DNA of 26,092 bases, from contig JAZSEH010000053.1 of assembly GCA_045531585.1 (NCBI GenBank), positions 1 through 26,092 on the forward strand. The letters run 5' to 3'. The notes under the pieces are model-generated. The model had not been told where the DNA came from and searched no databases. It saw only the letters and a program-made list of their open reading frames with translations. The DNA is from SIG587 sp045531585 (GTDB lineage: Bacteria; Bacillota; Clostridia; Oscillospirales; Acutalibacteraceae). Below, piece after piece: positions 14,443-23,179 of this stretch (its first letter is position 1; the number at the start of each line of letters is the position of its first letter). Position numbers and translations under genes: made by a program.

Positions 14443-16287
14443 TTGACCTATCAGTTTTTGAAAAAAATAAAGTCTCCCGACGATGTGAAAAAACTCACAA
14501 AAGAACAACTTAATATTTTATGTGATGAGATTCGGCATTGCCTTATAGATACCGTTTCAAAAACAGGTGGGCATCTTGCCTCTAATCTTGGTGCGGTGGA
14601 GCTTACCGTTGCGCTTCATCGCGTTTTTTCCTCGCCTGAGGATTCAATAATTTTTGACGTAGGTCATCAGTGCTATACTCATAAACTGCTAACCGGTAGA
14701 TTTGACCGTTTTTATACCCTTAGGCAGGAGGGCGGAATTTCAGGCTTTATGCGTCCTCAGGAAAGTGAACACGATCCATTTATAACAGGGCACAGCAGTA
14801 ACTCAATTTCCGCGGCCTACGGTATATACAAGGCAAAATCAATGAAGGGTGAAAACGGCGCTTCCATTGCAGTTATTGGTGACGGTGCAATGACGGGCGG
14901 TATGGTTTACGAGGCACTTAATAATGCAGGCAATGCTAAAGGAAAACTTATTGTTATTTTAAATGACAATAAAATGTCTATTTCCAAAAACGTTGGCGCC
15001 GTTGCCCGTTATCTCAGTATTATTCGCAGTAAGCCCAGATACTACCGCTTTAAGCAGTCAACGCAAAAATTCTTGCTGCATATACCTTTAATAGGCAAGC
15101 ATATATATTCAGGTATTTTCAGGTCAAAAAGACTTCTAAAAAACGCTATATACCACAGTAATATTTTCGAAAGCCTTGGTTTTGATTATTTGGGACCTGT
15201 TGACGGACATGACCTTGATAAGCTGCAGGATATATTCACAATAGCAAAGGAACAAAAAAAGCCCACTCTCGTTCATGTCATTACCAAAAAGGGTAAGGGC
15301 TATAGCTTTGCGGAAAATAGTCCCGGAAGCTATCACGGTGTATCGGCATTTGACGTAGTGGAGGGCGCAACACCCTCTGCAGGTGAATCTTTTTCTGATA
15401 TTTGCGGTGCAACTCTTACTCGTCTTGCTTTTGAGGATGATAAGATTTGTGCTATTACCGCCGCAATGAAGGAGGGCACAGGCCTATCTGAATTTGCGCA
15501 GGCTCATAAATCTCGTTTTTTTGATGTTGGTATAGCCGAGGAACACGCTATGACCTTTGCTGCAGGCCTTGCTGCAGGGGGATATAAACCGTTTTTTGTT
15601 GTATATTCATCCTTCCTTCAGCGTTCCTACGACCAGATAATTCATGATGCCGCAATAGCAGGTCTGCCTGTTAAAATTTGTGTTGACCGTGCAGGCATTG
15701 TTGGAGCAGACGGTGAAACACATCAAGGCTTGTTTGACGTTTCTTTTCTGACCTCAGTTCCGGGAATGAATGTATATTCTCCTTGTTTCTTTTCAGAGCT
15801 TGAAAATGTAATTGAAAATGCTTCAAAGAATAATGAGCTTTGCGCCATTCGTTATCCACGCGGTAGTGAGGATAATGAGACTGTATTTCACGTTCCCAAC
15901 GAGGAATTTACGGTTTTAGGAGAGAACAAAGAAACTCTTTTAATTAGCTATGGCTGTGAATTTTCTGAGCTTATTAAAGCAAGAGCTTTAATAAAAGAAA
16001 AAGGGAAGGACATAACTCTTTTAAAGCTTAATAAAATATTCCCTTTATCAAAGGAGCTTATAAAAACCGTATCAGAATACAAAGAAGTTTATTTCTTTGA
16101 AGAAGGTATTAAAAGCGGTGGCATAGCTGAACATCTTGCTACTGAGCTTATCACCATCGGTTACAGTGGAAAATTTGTAATTAAAGCTATTGATAATTGT
16201 TTTGTTCCGGCATCAAAAAGAGAGAGTGCTCTAAAAAATTACAGTCTTGATGCTGAATCTATATTCAAACTTATAATGGAGAAATAA
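14443..16287 (+). CDS. dxs: 1-deoxy-D-xylulose-5-phosphate synthase
   Basis: The thiamine diphosphate enzyme joins pyruvate and glyceraldehyde 3-phosphate, the first step of the MEP isoprenoid pathway. The 614-residue product contains TGGHLASNLG (His44), the ThDP motif beginning GDGAMTGG (146-153) with the distal NDNKMSIS (174-181), the catalytic Glu of VGIAEEHAM (about Glu366), YSSFLQRSYDQI and DRAG...DGETHQG. The start is a TTG at 14443; AAAGGA (14427-14432) lies about 10 bases before it and no in-frame ATG or GTG fits better. It follows ispA after 14 bases and ends one base before tlyA. Confidence 0.95.
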   Translation: MTYQFLKKIKSPDDVKKLTKEQLNILCDEIRHCLIDTVSKTGGHLASNLGAVELTVALHRVFSSPEDSIIFDVGHQCYTHKLLTGRFDRFYTLRQEGGISGFMRPQESEHDPFITGHSSNSISAAYGIYKAKSMKGENGASIAVIGDGAMTGGMVYEALNNAGNAKGKLIVILNDNKMSISKNVGAVARYLSIIRSKPRYYRFKQSTQKFLLHIPLIGKHIYSGIFRSKRLLKNAIYHSNIFESLGFDYLGPVDGHDLDKLQDIFTIAKEQKKPTLVHVITKKGKGYSFAENSPGSYHGVSAFDVVEGATPSAGESFSDICGATLTRLAFEDDKICAITAAMKEGTGLSEFAQAHKSRFFDVGIAEEHAMTFAAGLAAGGYKPFFVVYSSFLQRSYDQIIHDAAIAGLPVKICVDRAGIVGADGETHQGLFDVSFLTSVPGMNVYSPCFFSELENVIENASKNNELCAIRYPRGSEDNETVFHVPNEEFTVLGENKETLLISYGCEFSELIKARALIKEKGKDITLLKLNKIFPLSKELIKTVSEYKEVYFFEEGIKSGGIAEHLATELITIGYSGKFVIKAIDNCFVPASKRESALKNYSLDAESIFKLIMEK

Positions 16288-16288
16288 T

Positions 16289-17098
16289 GTGAGCGATAAA
16301 ATTCGTCTTGATTCTGCTGTGTTTGAGGAAGGCTATGCCGAGAGCCGCGAAAAGGCAAAAACACTTATAATGGCAGGAAACGTTTATGTTAATAACCAAA
16401 AGGCAGATAAGCCCGGAACCCAAATTAAAACCTCTGACGTTTTGGAGGTTCGTGGTGCAGTTATGCCTTTTGTTAGTCGTGGTGGCCTGAAACTTGATAA
16501 GGCCATGAAATCATTTGATATTGATTTAAATGGTACAATATGTGCAGATATTGGTGCATCCACAGGTGGATTTACTGATTGTATGCTTCAAAATGGAGCA
16601 GAAAAGGTTTATTCTATTGACGTAGGCTACGGACAGCTTGCGTGGAAGCTTCGCTGTGATGAGCGTGTAATAAACCTTGAACGTACAAATTTCAGATACG
16701 TTACAAAGGAACAAATTCCTGATGCACTTGATTTTGCATCCATTGACGTGTCCTTTATATCACTTTCCCTTATTTTACCAGCTCTTAATCCGCTTTTAAA
16801 AGAAGAAGGACGTACCGTTTGCCTTATAAAGCCTCAATTTGAAGCAGGTAAGGAGAATGTTGGTAAAAAAGGTGTTGTAAGGGACGAAAAGGTACATATT
16901 GCCGTAATAGAAAAAATAAGAGCCGTAATTCTTGAAAACGGTTTTTCTTTACTTGGTCTCGATTACTCTCCCATAAAAGGACCGGAGGGAAATATAGAGT
17001 ACCTTGCATATATACAAAAAAGCGATACTCCTCAGGATATCTGCGAAACAGACATTACTGAGCTTGTATCCAAATCACATAATATGTTAAAGGGGTGA
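16289..17098 (+). CDS. tlyA: TlyA family rRNA 2'-O-methyltransferase
   Basis: The 269-residue protein has an N-terminal S4 RNA-binding domain (about 4-56) and a Rossmann methyltransferase domain. The SAM motif is DIGASTGG (87-94). The proposed catalytic residues Lys68 (SRGGLKL), Asp153 (IDVSFISL), Lys181 and Glu185 (LIKPQFEAG) are all present. In mycobacteria TlyA methylates 16S and 23S rRNA and is tied to capreomycin sensitivity; the older hemolysin name is not supported by anything here. The start is GTG 16289, one base past the dxs stop, with GGAG (16278-16281) 7 bases upstream. Confidence 0.92.
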   Translation: MSDKIRLDSAVFEEGYAESREKAKTLIMAGNVYVNNQKADKPGTQIKTSDVLEVRGAVMPFVSRGGLKLDKAMKSFDIDLNGTICADIGASTGGFTDCMLQNGAEKVYSIDVGYGQLAWKLRCDERVINLERTNFRYVTKEQIPDALDFASIDVSFISLSLILPALNPLLKEEGRTVCLIKPQFEAGKENVGKKGVVRDEKVHIAVIEKIRAVILENGFSLLGLDYSPIKGPEGNIEYLAYIQKSDTPQDICETDITELVSKSHNMLKG

Positions 17099-17103
17099 TT
17101 TTT

Positions 17104-17940
17104 GTGACGGTCGCCGTTCTTCCAAATCTTGATAAGCGTGGTTGCGCCGAGACGGTGGATAAAATCGGAAAGCTTTTAAATTCACTTGGAATCAAAGCCT
17201 ATTTACCTGAAAACATTTGCGGAAGCTACTACTCTCACGCTCCCGAAAATGAAATTTTTTCTCTTGCTGACGTTATTATAACCGTTGGCGGTGACGGAAC
17301 AATTATCCGTTATGCAAAACGTGCCGCAGTGGAAAACAAGCCTATAATCGGTATAAATGCCGGCAGACTTGGTTTCCTTGCGAATATTGAACCTAACGAG
17401 ATTGAGCTTCTTTCAAAGCTAAAAACAGGAGAATATTCCATTGAAAAACGTATGCTGCTTGACGTTGTGGTTAAGGAAAACGGAAAGCAGATATCTCAGT
17501 TTACAGCTATGAATGATGCGGTAGTTACAAGCGGTTTTATGGCAAGAATAATTGATATAAGCGTTTTTGTTCAGAATGACAGTATAAATTACCGTGCAGA
17601 CGGTATGATTCTTTCTACCCCTACAGGGTCAACTGCATATTCTATGTCTGCAGGCGGCCCCATAATCGATCCTCAGGTAGAGGATATTACAATTACGCCT
17701 ATTTGTTCTCATTCATTAACTGCACGTCCTATAATTTTAAGCGCAAACAGTGTTGTTAAGGTTAAAGCCTTCTCGCAAAAAAGAACCGATATTTATTTAT
17801 CTATTGACGGACGAAAGGCTCATACTATAAAGCCGTATACAGAAATATTTGTTTCCAAGTCGAAAAATTACGTTCAGCTTATACGCCTTAACGACAGATC
17901 CTTCTACAAAACTATTTCTACCAAGTTTAAGGAGCGTTAA
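17104..17940 (+). CDS. nadK: NAD kinase
   Basis: The enzyme phosphorylates NAD to NADP. The 278-residue product has GGDGT (62-66), GINAGRLGFL (83-92), MNDAVV (136-141) and RADGMILSTPTGSTAYSMSAGGP (about 164-186), the full set of family motifs. GTG 17104 is preferred because AGGGGTGA (17091-17098) is well placed before it; a GTG at 17095 lies inside that site. It follows tlyA after 5 bases and runs into argR after 1 base. Confidence 0.95.
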   Translation: MTVAVLPNLDKRGCAETVDKIGKLLNSLGIKAYLPENICGSYYSHAPENEIFSLADVIITVGGDGTIIRYAKRAAVENKPIIGINAGRLGFLANIEPNEIELLSKLKTGEYSIEKRMLLDVVVKENGKQISQFTAMNDAVVTSGFMARIIDISVFVQNDSINYRADGMILSTPTGSTAYSMSAGGPIIDPQVEDITITPICSHSLTARPIILSANSVVKVKAFSQKRTDIYLSIDGRKAHTIKPYTEIFVSKSKNYVQLIRLNDRSFYKTISTKFKER

Positions 17941-17941
17941 A

Positions 17942-18406
17942 ATGGAGAAAAACAAAAGACAAGAAATTATTCTTGATATAATTGAAAAAAAGGTTATTGT
18001 TACTCAGGATGACCTTCAAAACGAACTTAGTGCGAGAGGGATTATTGCTACTCAGTCCACCGTATCAAGAGATATAAAAGAACTTCGTATAATTAAGGCG
18101 TGGGATTCTGCAGGAACCTACCGTTACATAAACCCAAGAGGCGCAACACCGGTTAACGAAACACATCAACCGAAAAATCATTATATTGACGTTTTTAATC
18201 ACTCGGTAGTTTCAATTAACAGCGCAATGAATGATGTTGTTATTAAATGCTACCCCGGTATGGCAAGCAGTGCTTGCGTTGCTCTGGACAGTCTTTTTGG
18301 TGATATGATACTTGGCAGTTTGGCCGGTGATGATACCATTTTTGTTATTACAAAGGATTCATCTGCTGCAGCGGCTCTTGTTGCAAGGCTTAAAAAGCTT
18401 ATATAA
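17942..18406 (+). CDS. argR: Arginine repressor ArgR/AhrC
   Basis: A 154-residue transcriptional regulator of normal family length. The N-terminal winged helix contains TQSTVSRDIKELRIIK (about 39-54), and the C-terminal oligomerisation and arginine-binding domain contains the GSLAGDDTIFVI motif. AAGGAG (17929-17934) precedes ATG 17942. No arginine gene is nearby; location between nadK and recN is the standard Firmicutes arrangement and does not imply control of this unit. Confidence 0.95.
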   Translation: MEKNKRQEIILDIIEKKVIVTQDDLQNELSARGIIATQSTVSRDIKELRIIKAWDSAGTYRYINPRGATPVNETHQPKNHYIDVFNHSVVSINSAMNDVVIKCYPGMASSACVALDSLFGDMILGSLAGDDTIFVITKDSSAAAALVARLKKLI

Positions 18407-18430
18407 ATTTTTTATGGTTGGCGGTGCGAT

Positions 18431-20098
18431 ATGTTAAAATATCTGCATATAGAAAATATTGCTGTTATTGAACGGTCAAATATAGATTTTACAAGCGGCT
18501 TTAACCTGCTTACAGGTGAAACAGGCGCAGGTAAATCCATTATTATTGACTCAATAAATGCCGTTCTTGGTGAGCGTACCTCTAAGGAGCTTATCCGTAA
18601 CGGCTGTGATAAAGCAACTGTTTCGGCACATTTTGGTGACTTAAAAACCGAAACCCTTGACCTGCTTGAGCAAAACGGCTTAAGTGCCGATGAAGACGGC
18701 GAGCTTTACATATCAAGAGTACTTAGTCTTGAGGGGAAGGGAAGTATTCGTATAAACGGACAGGCTGTTACGGCCACGGTTTTAAGAGAAATAGGTAAAA
18801 CCTTAATAAATATTCACGGTCAGCACGATAATCAAAATCTACTTGATCCCGATAAGCACATTATGTATATTGACCGTCTTGCCGATAACGAAAAGCTACT
18901 TAAAGAGTATCTTGAGGAGTTTAACCGTTTTAAAAATATTCGTAGTCAGATAAAAGAACTTGAAACAGATGACGATGAAAAGGAAAGAAAAATAGATTTT
19001 CTTAAGTTTCAAATTGATGAGCTCACTAAAGCCAATATAAAGGTTGGTGAAGCACAAGAACTTAAAGATAAAATTGATATTGCAAAACGCTATGAAAAAA
19101 CCGTAGGTATGATGCAGAAAGCTTATACTGCCTTAAACGGTGACGAGGATACCTCTGGCGTTTTGGATGGAATTACCATTGCTCAAAAAATGCTTTCAAG
19201 CGCACAACTGAAGGATTATGAAGAAGACCGGAATTCTCTGGAAGACATTCAGTATAAGCTGGAAGAAATAAGCGGACATATTGAGGAATTTATATCAAAC
19301 ACAGAGTTTAGTGAAGAAAATCTTAATAATATGGTTGAAAGACTTGATTTACTTCACTCTCTTATGTTAAAATACGGTGATAGCGAAGAAAAACTGCTAT
19401 CGTCACTTGATAATGCTATATCTGAGCTTGAAAAAATCAATTTCAGTGATGAACGTCTTGCTGAGCTTGAGGAGGAGCTTTCTGCTTCTCAGGATAGGCT
19501 TATCCAAAAGGGTAATGCCGTTACATTATCCCGTAAAAAGACGGCGCAGGGATTCGAAAAGGATGTTTGTGAAATTCTTAATTACCTTGATATGCCTGCC
19601 GTTCGTTTTGTTGTTAATTTTGAAAAGGGGAAATACACAAAAAACGGTGCGGATGAGGTCGAGTTTTTCATCTCGGCCAATGCAGGCGAAACACCTAAGC
19701 CCCTTGCAAAAATTGCATCAGGCGGCGAACTTTCCCGTGTAATGCTTGCAATTCAAAACGTTTTGCTTGATAAGGATCAGGTAAATACCCTTATTTTTGA
19801 TGAGATTGATACAGGTATAAGCGGTAGAGCCGCAGATAAGGTGGGAATAGTTCTAAAGAACGTTGCAAAAACCCATCAGGTAATATGCGTAACCCATCTT
19901 GCCCAAATAGCCGCTAATGCTCATACTCATTTTCTTATTGAAAAATCTATACGTAACGGCAGGACCTTTACCGACCTTACAAAACTTGATTATGAGGGTA
20001 GAATTAAGGAAATAGCCCGAATTATGTCGGGTACCGAAATGACACAAAACTTATATAATTCCGCAAAGGAGTTATTAGATAGGAGCAACCAAATATGA
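18431..20098 (+). CDS. recN: DNA repair protein RecN
   Basis: A 555-residue SMC-like ATPase acting at double-strand breaks. Walker A GETGAGKS is at 29-36, the ABC signature in SGGELSRVML at about 430, and Walker B LIFDEIDTGISG at about 454-465. The middle (about 150-360) is coiled coil. The upstream GGCGGTG supplies a modest Shine-Dalgarno site for ATG 18431. Its stop overlaps the tyrS start by 4 bases (ATGA). Confidence 0.96.
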   Translation: MLKYLHIENIAVIERSNIDFTSGFNLLTGETGAGKSIIIDSINAVLGERTSKELIRNGCDKATVSAHFGDLKTETLDLLEQNGLSADEDGELYISRVLSLEGKGSIRINGQAVTATVLREIGKTLINIHGQHDNQNLLDPDKHIMYIDRLADNEKLLKEYLEEFNRFKNIRSQIKELETDDDEKERKIDFLKFQIDELTKANIKVGEAQELKDKIDIAKRYEKTVGMMQKAYTALNGDEDTSGVLDGITIAQKMLSSAQLKDYEEDRNSLEDIQYKLEEISGHIEEFISNTEFSEENLNNMVERLDLLHSLMLKYGDSEEKLLSSLDNAISELEKINFSDERLAELEEELSASQDRLIQKGNAVTLSRKKTAQGFEKDVCEILNYLDMPAVRFVVNFEKGKYTKNGADEVEFFISANAGETPKPLAKIASGGELSRVMLAIQNVLLDKDQVNTLIFDEIDTGISGRAADKVGIVLKNVAKTHQVICVTHLAQIAANAHTHFLIEKSIRNGRTFTDLTKLDYEGRIKEIARIMSGTEMTQNLYNSAKELLDRSNQI

Positions 20099-21315
20099 AA
20101 ATTTACGAAGAACTTGTGGCCCGTGGCCTTATTGCACAGGTAACAAACGAAACCGAAATCAGAGAAATGATAAATAACGGTAAAGCCACGTTTTATATCG
20201 GCTTTGACTGTACTGCTGATAGTCTTACAGCAGGTCATTTTATGGCGCTTACCCTTATGAAGCGTTTACAGATGGCAGGCAACAAGCCCATCGCCCTTAT
20301 CGGTGGCGGTACAACTATGATTGGCGACCCCTCCGGCAGAACCGATATGCGTAAAATGCTTACCAAGGAGGATATAGACCACAACGCAAATTGCTTTAAG
20401 CGCCAAATGGAGCGTTTTATAGATTTCTCCGAAGGCAAAGCACAAATGATAAATAACGCCGATTGGCTTTTAAAGCTTAATTACGTTGACCTTCTTCGTG
20501 AGGTTGGCGCTTGCTTCTCGGTAAATAATATGCTCCGTGCAGAGTGCTATAAGCAGAGAATGGAAAAAGGCCTTTCCTTCCTTGAGTTTAACTATATGAT
20601 AATGCAAAGCTATGACTTTTATCATCTCTTTAAGGAATACGGCTGTAATATGCAATTTGGCGGCGATGACCAGTGGTCTAATATGCTTGGCGGTACCGAG
20701 CTTATTCGTAAAAAGCTTGGTAAGGATGCTCACGCTATGACCATAACCCTGCTTACCGATTCACAGGGCAAGAAAATGGGCAAAACTGCAGGCAACGCCG
20801 TTTGGCTTGATGCCAATAAAACAAGCCCTTATGAGTTCTATCAGTATTGGCGTAACGTTGCCGATGACGACGTTCTTAAGTGTATTCGTATGCTTACCTT
20901 CCTTCCCATTGAGGAAATTGACGCTATGAGCTCCTGGGAGGGCAGTCAGCTTAATGAGGCTAAGGATATTTTGGCTTACGAGCTTACAAAGCTTGTTCAC
21001 GGCGACGAAGAGGCTGATAAAGCACGCCAGGTTTCAAAATCACTCTTTGGCGGTGGAGCAAACAGCGAAGATATGCCGACCTCAGCTCTTGCCGATGAAG
21101 ATTTTACCGATGGCAAAATTGGCGTTCTTGATATGCTCTTAAAGGTTGGACTCATTCCTTCAAAGGGAGAGGGAAGACGTCTTATTACTCAGGGTGGTGT
21201 AAGTATTGACGACCAAAAGGTTACCGACCCAACCCTACAGCTTGATTACGACACATTCAAAGATGGTATTGTTGTAAGAAAAGGCAAAAAGGTATTCCAC
21301 AAGGTTACACTTTAA
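20095..21315 (+). CDS. tyrS: Tyrosyl-tRNA synthetase
   Basis: The class I enzyme charges tRNA-Tyr. The 406-residue product has YIGFDCTADSLTAGH with the HIGH-type motif HFMA (48-51), the KMSKS variant KMGKT (227-231), the tyrosine-binding GGDDQWSNML (189-198) and a C-terminal S4 domain (about 340-405). AGGAG (20080-20084 region) precedes the ATG. It is coupled to recN by a 4-base overlap. There is no T-box leader, although tyrS genes of Firmicutes often have one, so expression presumably follows the long unit. Confidence 0.96.
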   Translation: MKIYEELVARGLIAQVTNETEIREMINNGKATFYIGFDCTADSLTAGHFMALTLMKRLQMAGNKPIALIGGGTTMIGDPSGRTDMRKMLTKEDIDHNANCFKRQMERFIDFSEGKAQMINNADWLLKLNYVDLLREVGACFSVNNMLRAECYKQRMEKGLSFLEFNYMIMQSYDFYHLFKEYGCNMQFGGDDQWSNMLGGTELIRKKLGKDAHAMTITLLTDSQGKKMGKTAGNAVWLDANKTSPYEFYQYWRNVADDDVLKCIRMLTFLPIEEIDAMSSWEGSQLNEAKDILAYELTKLVHGDEEADKARQVSKSLFGGGANSEDMPTSALADEDFTDGKIGVLDMLLKVGLIPSKGEGRRLITQGGVSIDDQKVTDPTLQLDYDTFKDGIVVRKGKKVFHKVTL

Positions 21316-21320
21316 AACAT

Positions 21321-21355
21321 AAAAAAAGACAGGTTGTAAAAACCTGTCTTTTTTT
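21321..21355. terminator. Terminator of the nusB-tyrS unit
   Basis: A 15-base arm (A7 then GACAGGTT, 21321-21335), a 5-base loop and its exact complement (21341-21355) ending in T7. It is symmetric enough to act on both strands. Confidence 0.9.
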
Positions 21356-21430
21356 ATTGTAATAAATTGTTTAACTGATAATGAAAAAATAACTTATATA
21401 TACAAAAAAGTCAAGAAAAATTACTATATT

Positions 21431-21461
21431 AAAAAAGCAGGATTTTTAATCCTGCTTTTTT
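21431..21461 (-). terminator. Terminator of the asd-dapA-dapB unit
   Basis: A perfect 12-base stem (A6 GCAGGA with TCCTGC T6) lies 8 bases beyond the dapB stop on the minus strand. About 75 bases of AT-rich sequence with no gene separate it from the tyrS terminator. Confidence 0.88.
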
Positions 21462-21468
21462 CCTTTAA

Positions 21469-22224
21469 TTAAAATTTAATTACGTCATTCATATCGTAAA
21501 GGCCGGCAGGCTTTCCTGCAACAAATTTTGAAGCCTTTACGGCACCTGCGGCAAATACCTGCTTAGAACCTGCAGAGTGGGAGAGGGTTATAACCTCATC
21601 ACGACCTGCAAAGATAACGTCGTGCTCGCCAACAATTGTGCCTCCGCGAACGGAATGGATTCCAATCTCGTTTTTTGTGCGTTTTTGGCGTTTTGAATGA
21701 CGATCATATTCGTACATCATTTCACCATCAAAAACGCTATTTAAGGCATTTGCAAGCATAATAGCGGTACCTGAGGGTGCATCAATCTTTTGATTGTGAT
21801 GTTTTTCAATAATTTCAATGTCAAAATCGTTTCCCAGCACCTGTGCCGCCTTTTTTGAAAGGGCAACAAGAAGATTAACTCCCAGTGAAAAATTAAAGGT
21901 AAAAAATACAGGTATTTCCTTTGTTGCATTTTTGATTTTTTCTATGGCAGAGTCATTATATCCCGTTGTTGCAAGAACTGCGGGCATTTTATTTTTTAGC
22001 GCGTAATCAAGAAGATTATCAAGTGCGCTTGGGTGGGAGAAATCAATTATAACGTCTGCTGTAACGTTTATATCTGAGAAGGCGGTAAAAACAGGGTATG
22101 GGTGCTTTCTTACATCGGCAACATCAACACCGCAAACAATTTCGCAATCGTTCATACCATTAACTATTTCTGTGATTACGCCGCCCATTTTACCGTTGCA
22201 GCCGCTTAAAATTATCTTTGTCAT
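21469..22224 (-). CDS. dapB: 4-hydroxy-tetrahydrodipicolinate reductase
   Basis: The 251-residue NAD(P)H-dependent reductase acts in lysine and diaminopimelate synthesis. It shows the nucleotide-binding GCNGKMGG (8-15), IIDFSHPSA (59-67), ATTGYN, and the catalytic signature EKHHNQKIDAPSGTA (140-154; His142/143, Lys146). I start at the ATG at 22224, which has GAAAGTGA upstream, rather than at a TTG-type extension eight codons earlier. It is last in the operon, 27 bases after dapA. Confidence 0.95.
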   Translation of the reverse strand: MTKIILSGCNGKMGGVITEIVNGMNDCEIVCGVDVADVRKHPYPVFTAFSDINVTADVIIDFSHPSALDNLLDYALKNKMPAVLATTGYNDSAIEKIKNATKEIPVFFTFNFSLGVNLLVALSKKAAQVLGNDFDIEIIEKHHNQKIDAPSGTAIMLANALNSVFDGEMMYEYDRHSKRQKRTKNEIGIHSVRGGTIVGEHDVIFAGRDEVITLSHSAGSKQVFAAGAVKASKFVAGKPAGLYDMNDVIKF

Positions 22225-22251
22225 TTGTTTTTCACTTTCTAAAAACATAAG

Positions 22252-23142
22252 TTATTTTAAAAGACCGTAATTAACAAGGAATTCACGAAGCTTTGCTTTG
22301 CCTTCATAATCCATAGTAAGAAGAGGCAGACGAAGGGGACCGGTACCAAGACCGAGCATATCCATAGCATCCTTTACGGGGATAGGATTAACGTCCATAA
22401 ACAGCGCATCCATAAGGGGCAGATAATATTCCTGCATTTCCTTTGCCTTTGCTGAATTACCGTCAAAGTAGTATTGACAAAGGTCGTGTGTTTCTTTAGG
22501 AAGTATGTTTGAAAATACAGAAATTACACCAATGCCGCCAAGGGATAAAATATCATAAATCTGGTCATCGTTTCCTGAATAAATATCAAGGTCGTCACCA
22601 CAGGTCTCACGAATCTGACGAACAAGCTCTAAATCACCGCTGGCTTCCTTTGTTGCAACTATATTTTCTATCTTAGATAACTCCTTATAGGTATCGACGG
22701 TAATCTTCATACCTGTTCTGGAGGGAACGTTATAAAGAATAACGGGAGCATCCACCTTAGAGCAAATGTGAGAATAATGAGCTACAAGTCCGCGCTGTGA
22801 GGTTTTGTTGTAATATGGAGTAACCATAAGCATAGCGTCACAGCCAACAGATAATGCTTCCTTAGAAAGCTCAACGGCATAAGATGTATCGTTACTTCCT
22901 GTACCTGCAATAATGGGTACACGCTTATTAGCAACCTGAGCAGCAGTAGCAAGAACCTTTATATGCTCTGCATGAGAAAGGGTGCTGCCTTCACCCGTTG
23001 TTCCGCAAACTATAAGAGAATCAATACCCTTTACAATTTGATCCTCCACAAGCTCTGTAAGCTTGTTATAGTTAACACTACCGTCATTATTAAATGGAGT
23101 AACAAGGGCTGTACCTGCGCCTGTAAAAACTCTTTTTTTCAT
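22252..23142 (-). CDS. dapA: 4-hydroxy-tetrahydrodipicolinate synthase
   Basis: The 296-residue class I aldolase condenses pyruvate with aspartate semialdehyde. The Schiff-base Lys165 is in VATKEASGD, Tyr137 in ILYNVPSRTG, and CGTTGEGSTL (46-55) holds the pyruvate carboxylate. The ATG at 23142 has AAAGGTG six bases upstream. It receives substrate from the preceding asd and passes product to dapB. Confidence 0.96.
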   Translation of the reverse strand: MKKRVFTGAGTALVTPFNNDGSVNYNKLTELVEDQIVKGIDSLIVCGTTGEGSTLSHAEHIKVLATAAQVANKRVPIIAGTGSNDTSYAVELSKEALSVGCDAMLMVTPYYNKTSQRGLVAHYSHICSKVDAPVILYNVPSRTGMKITVDTYKELSKIENIVATKEASGDLELVRQIRETCGDDLDIYSGNDDQIYDILSLGGIGVISVFSNILPKETHDLCQYYFDGNSAKAKEMQEYYLPLMDALFMDVNPIPVKDAMDMLGLGTGPLRLPLLTMDYEGKAKLREFLVNYGLLK

Positions 23143-23179
23143 TAAAATCACCTTTCAAATATAATATGAAATGATCTTA

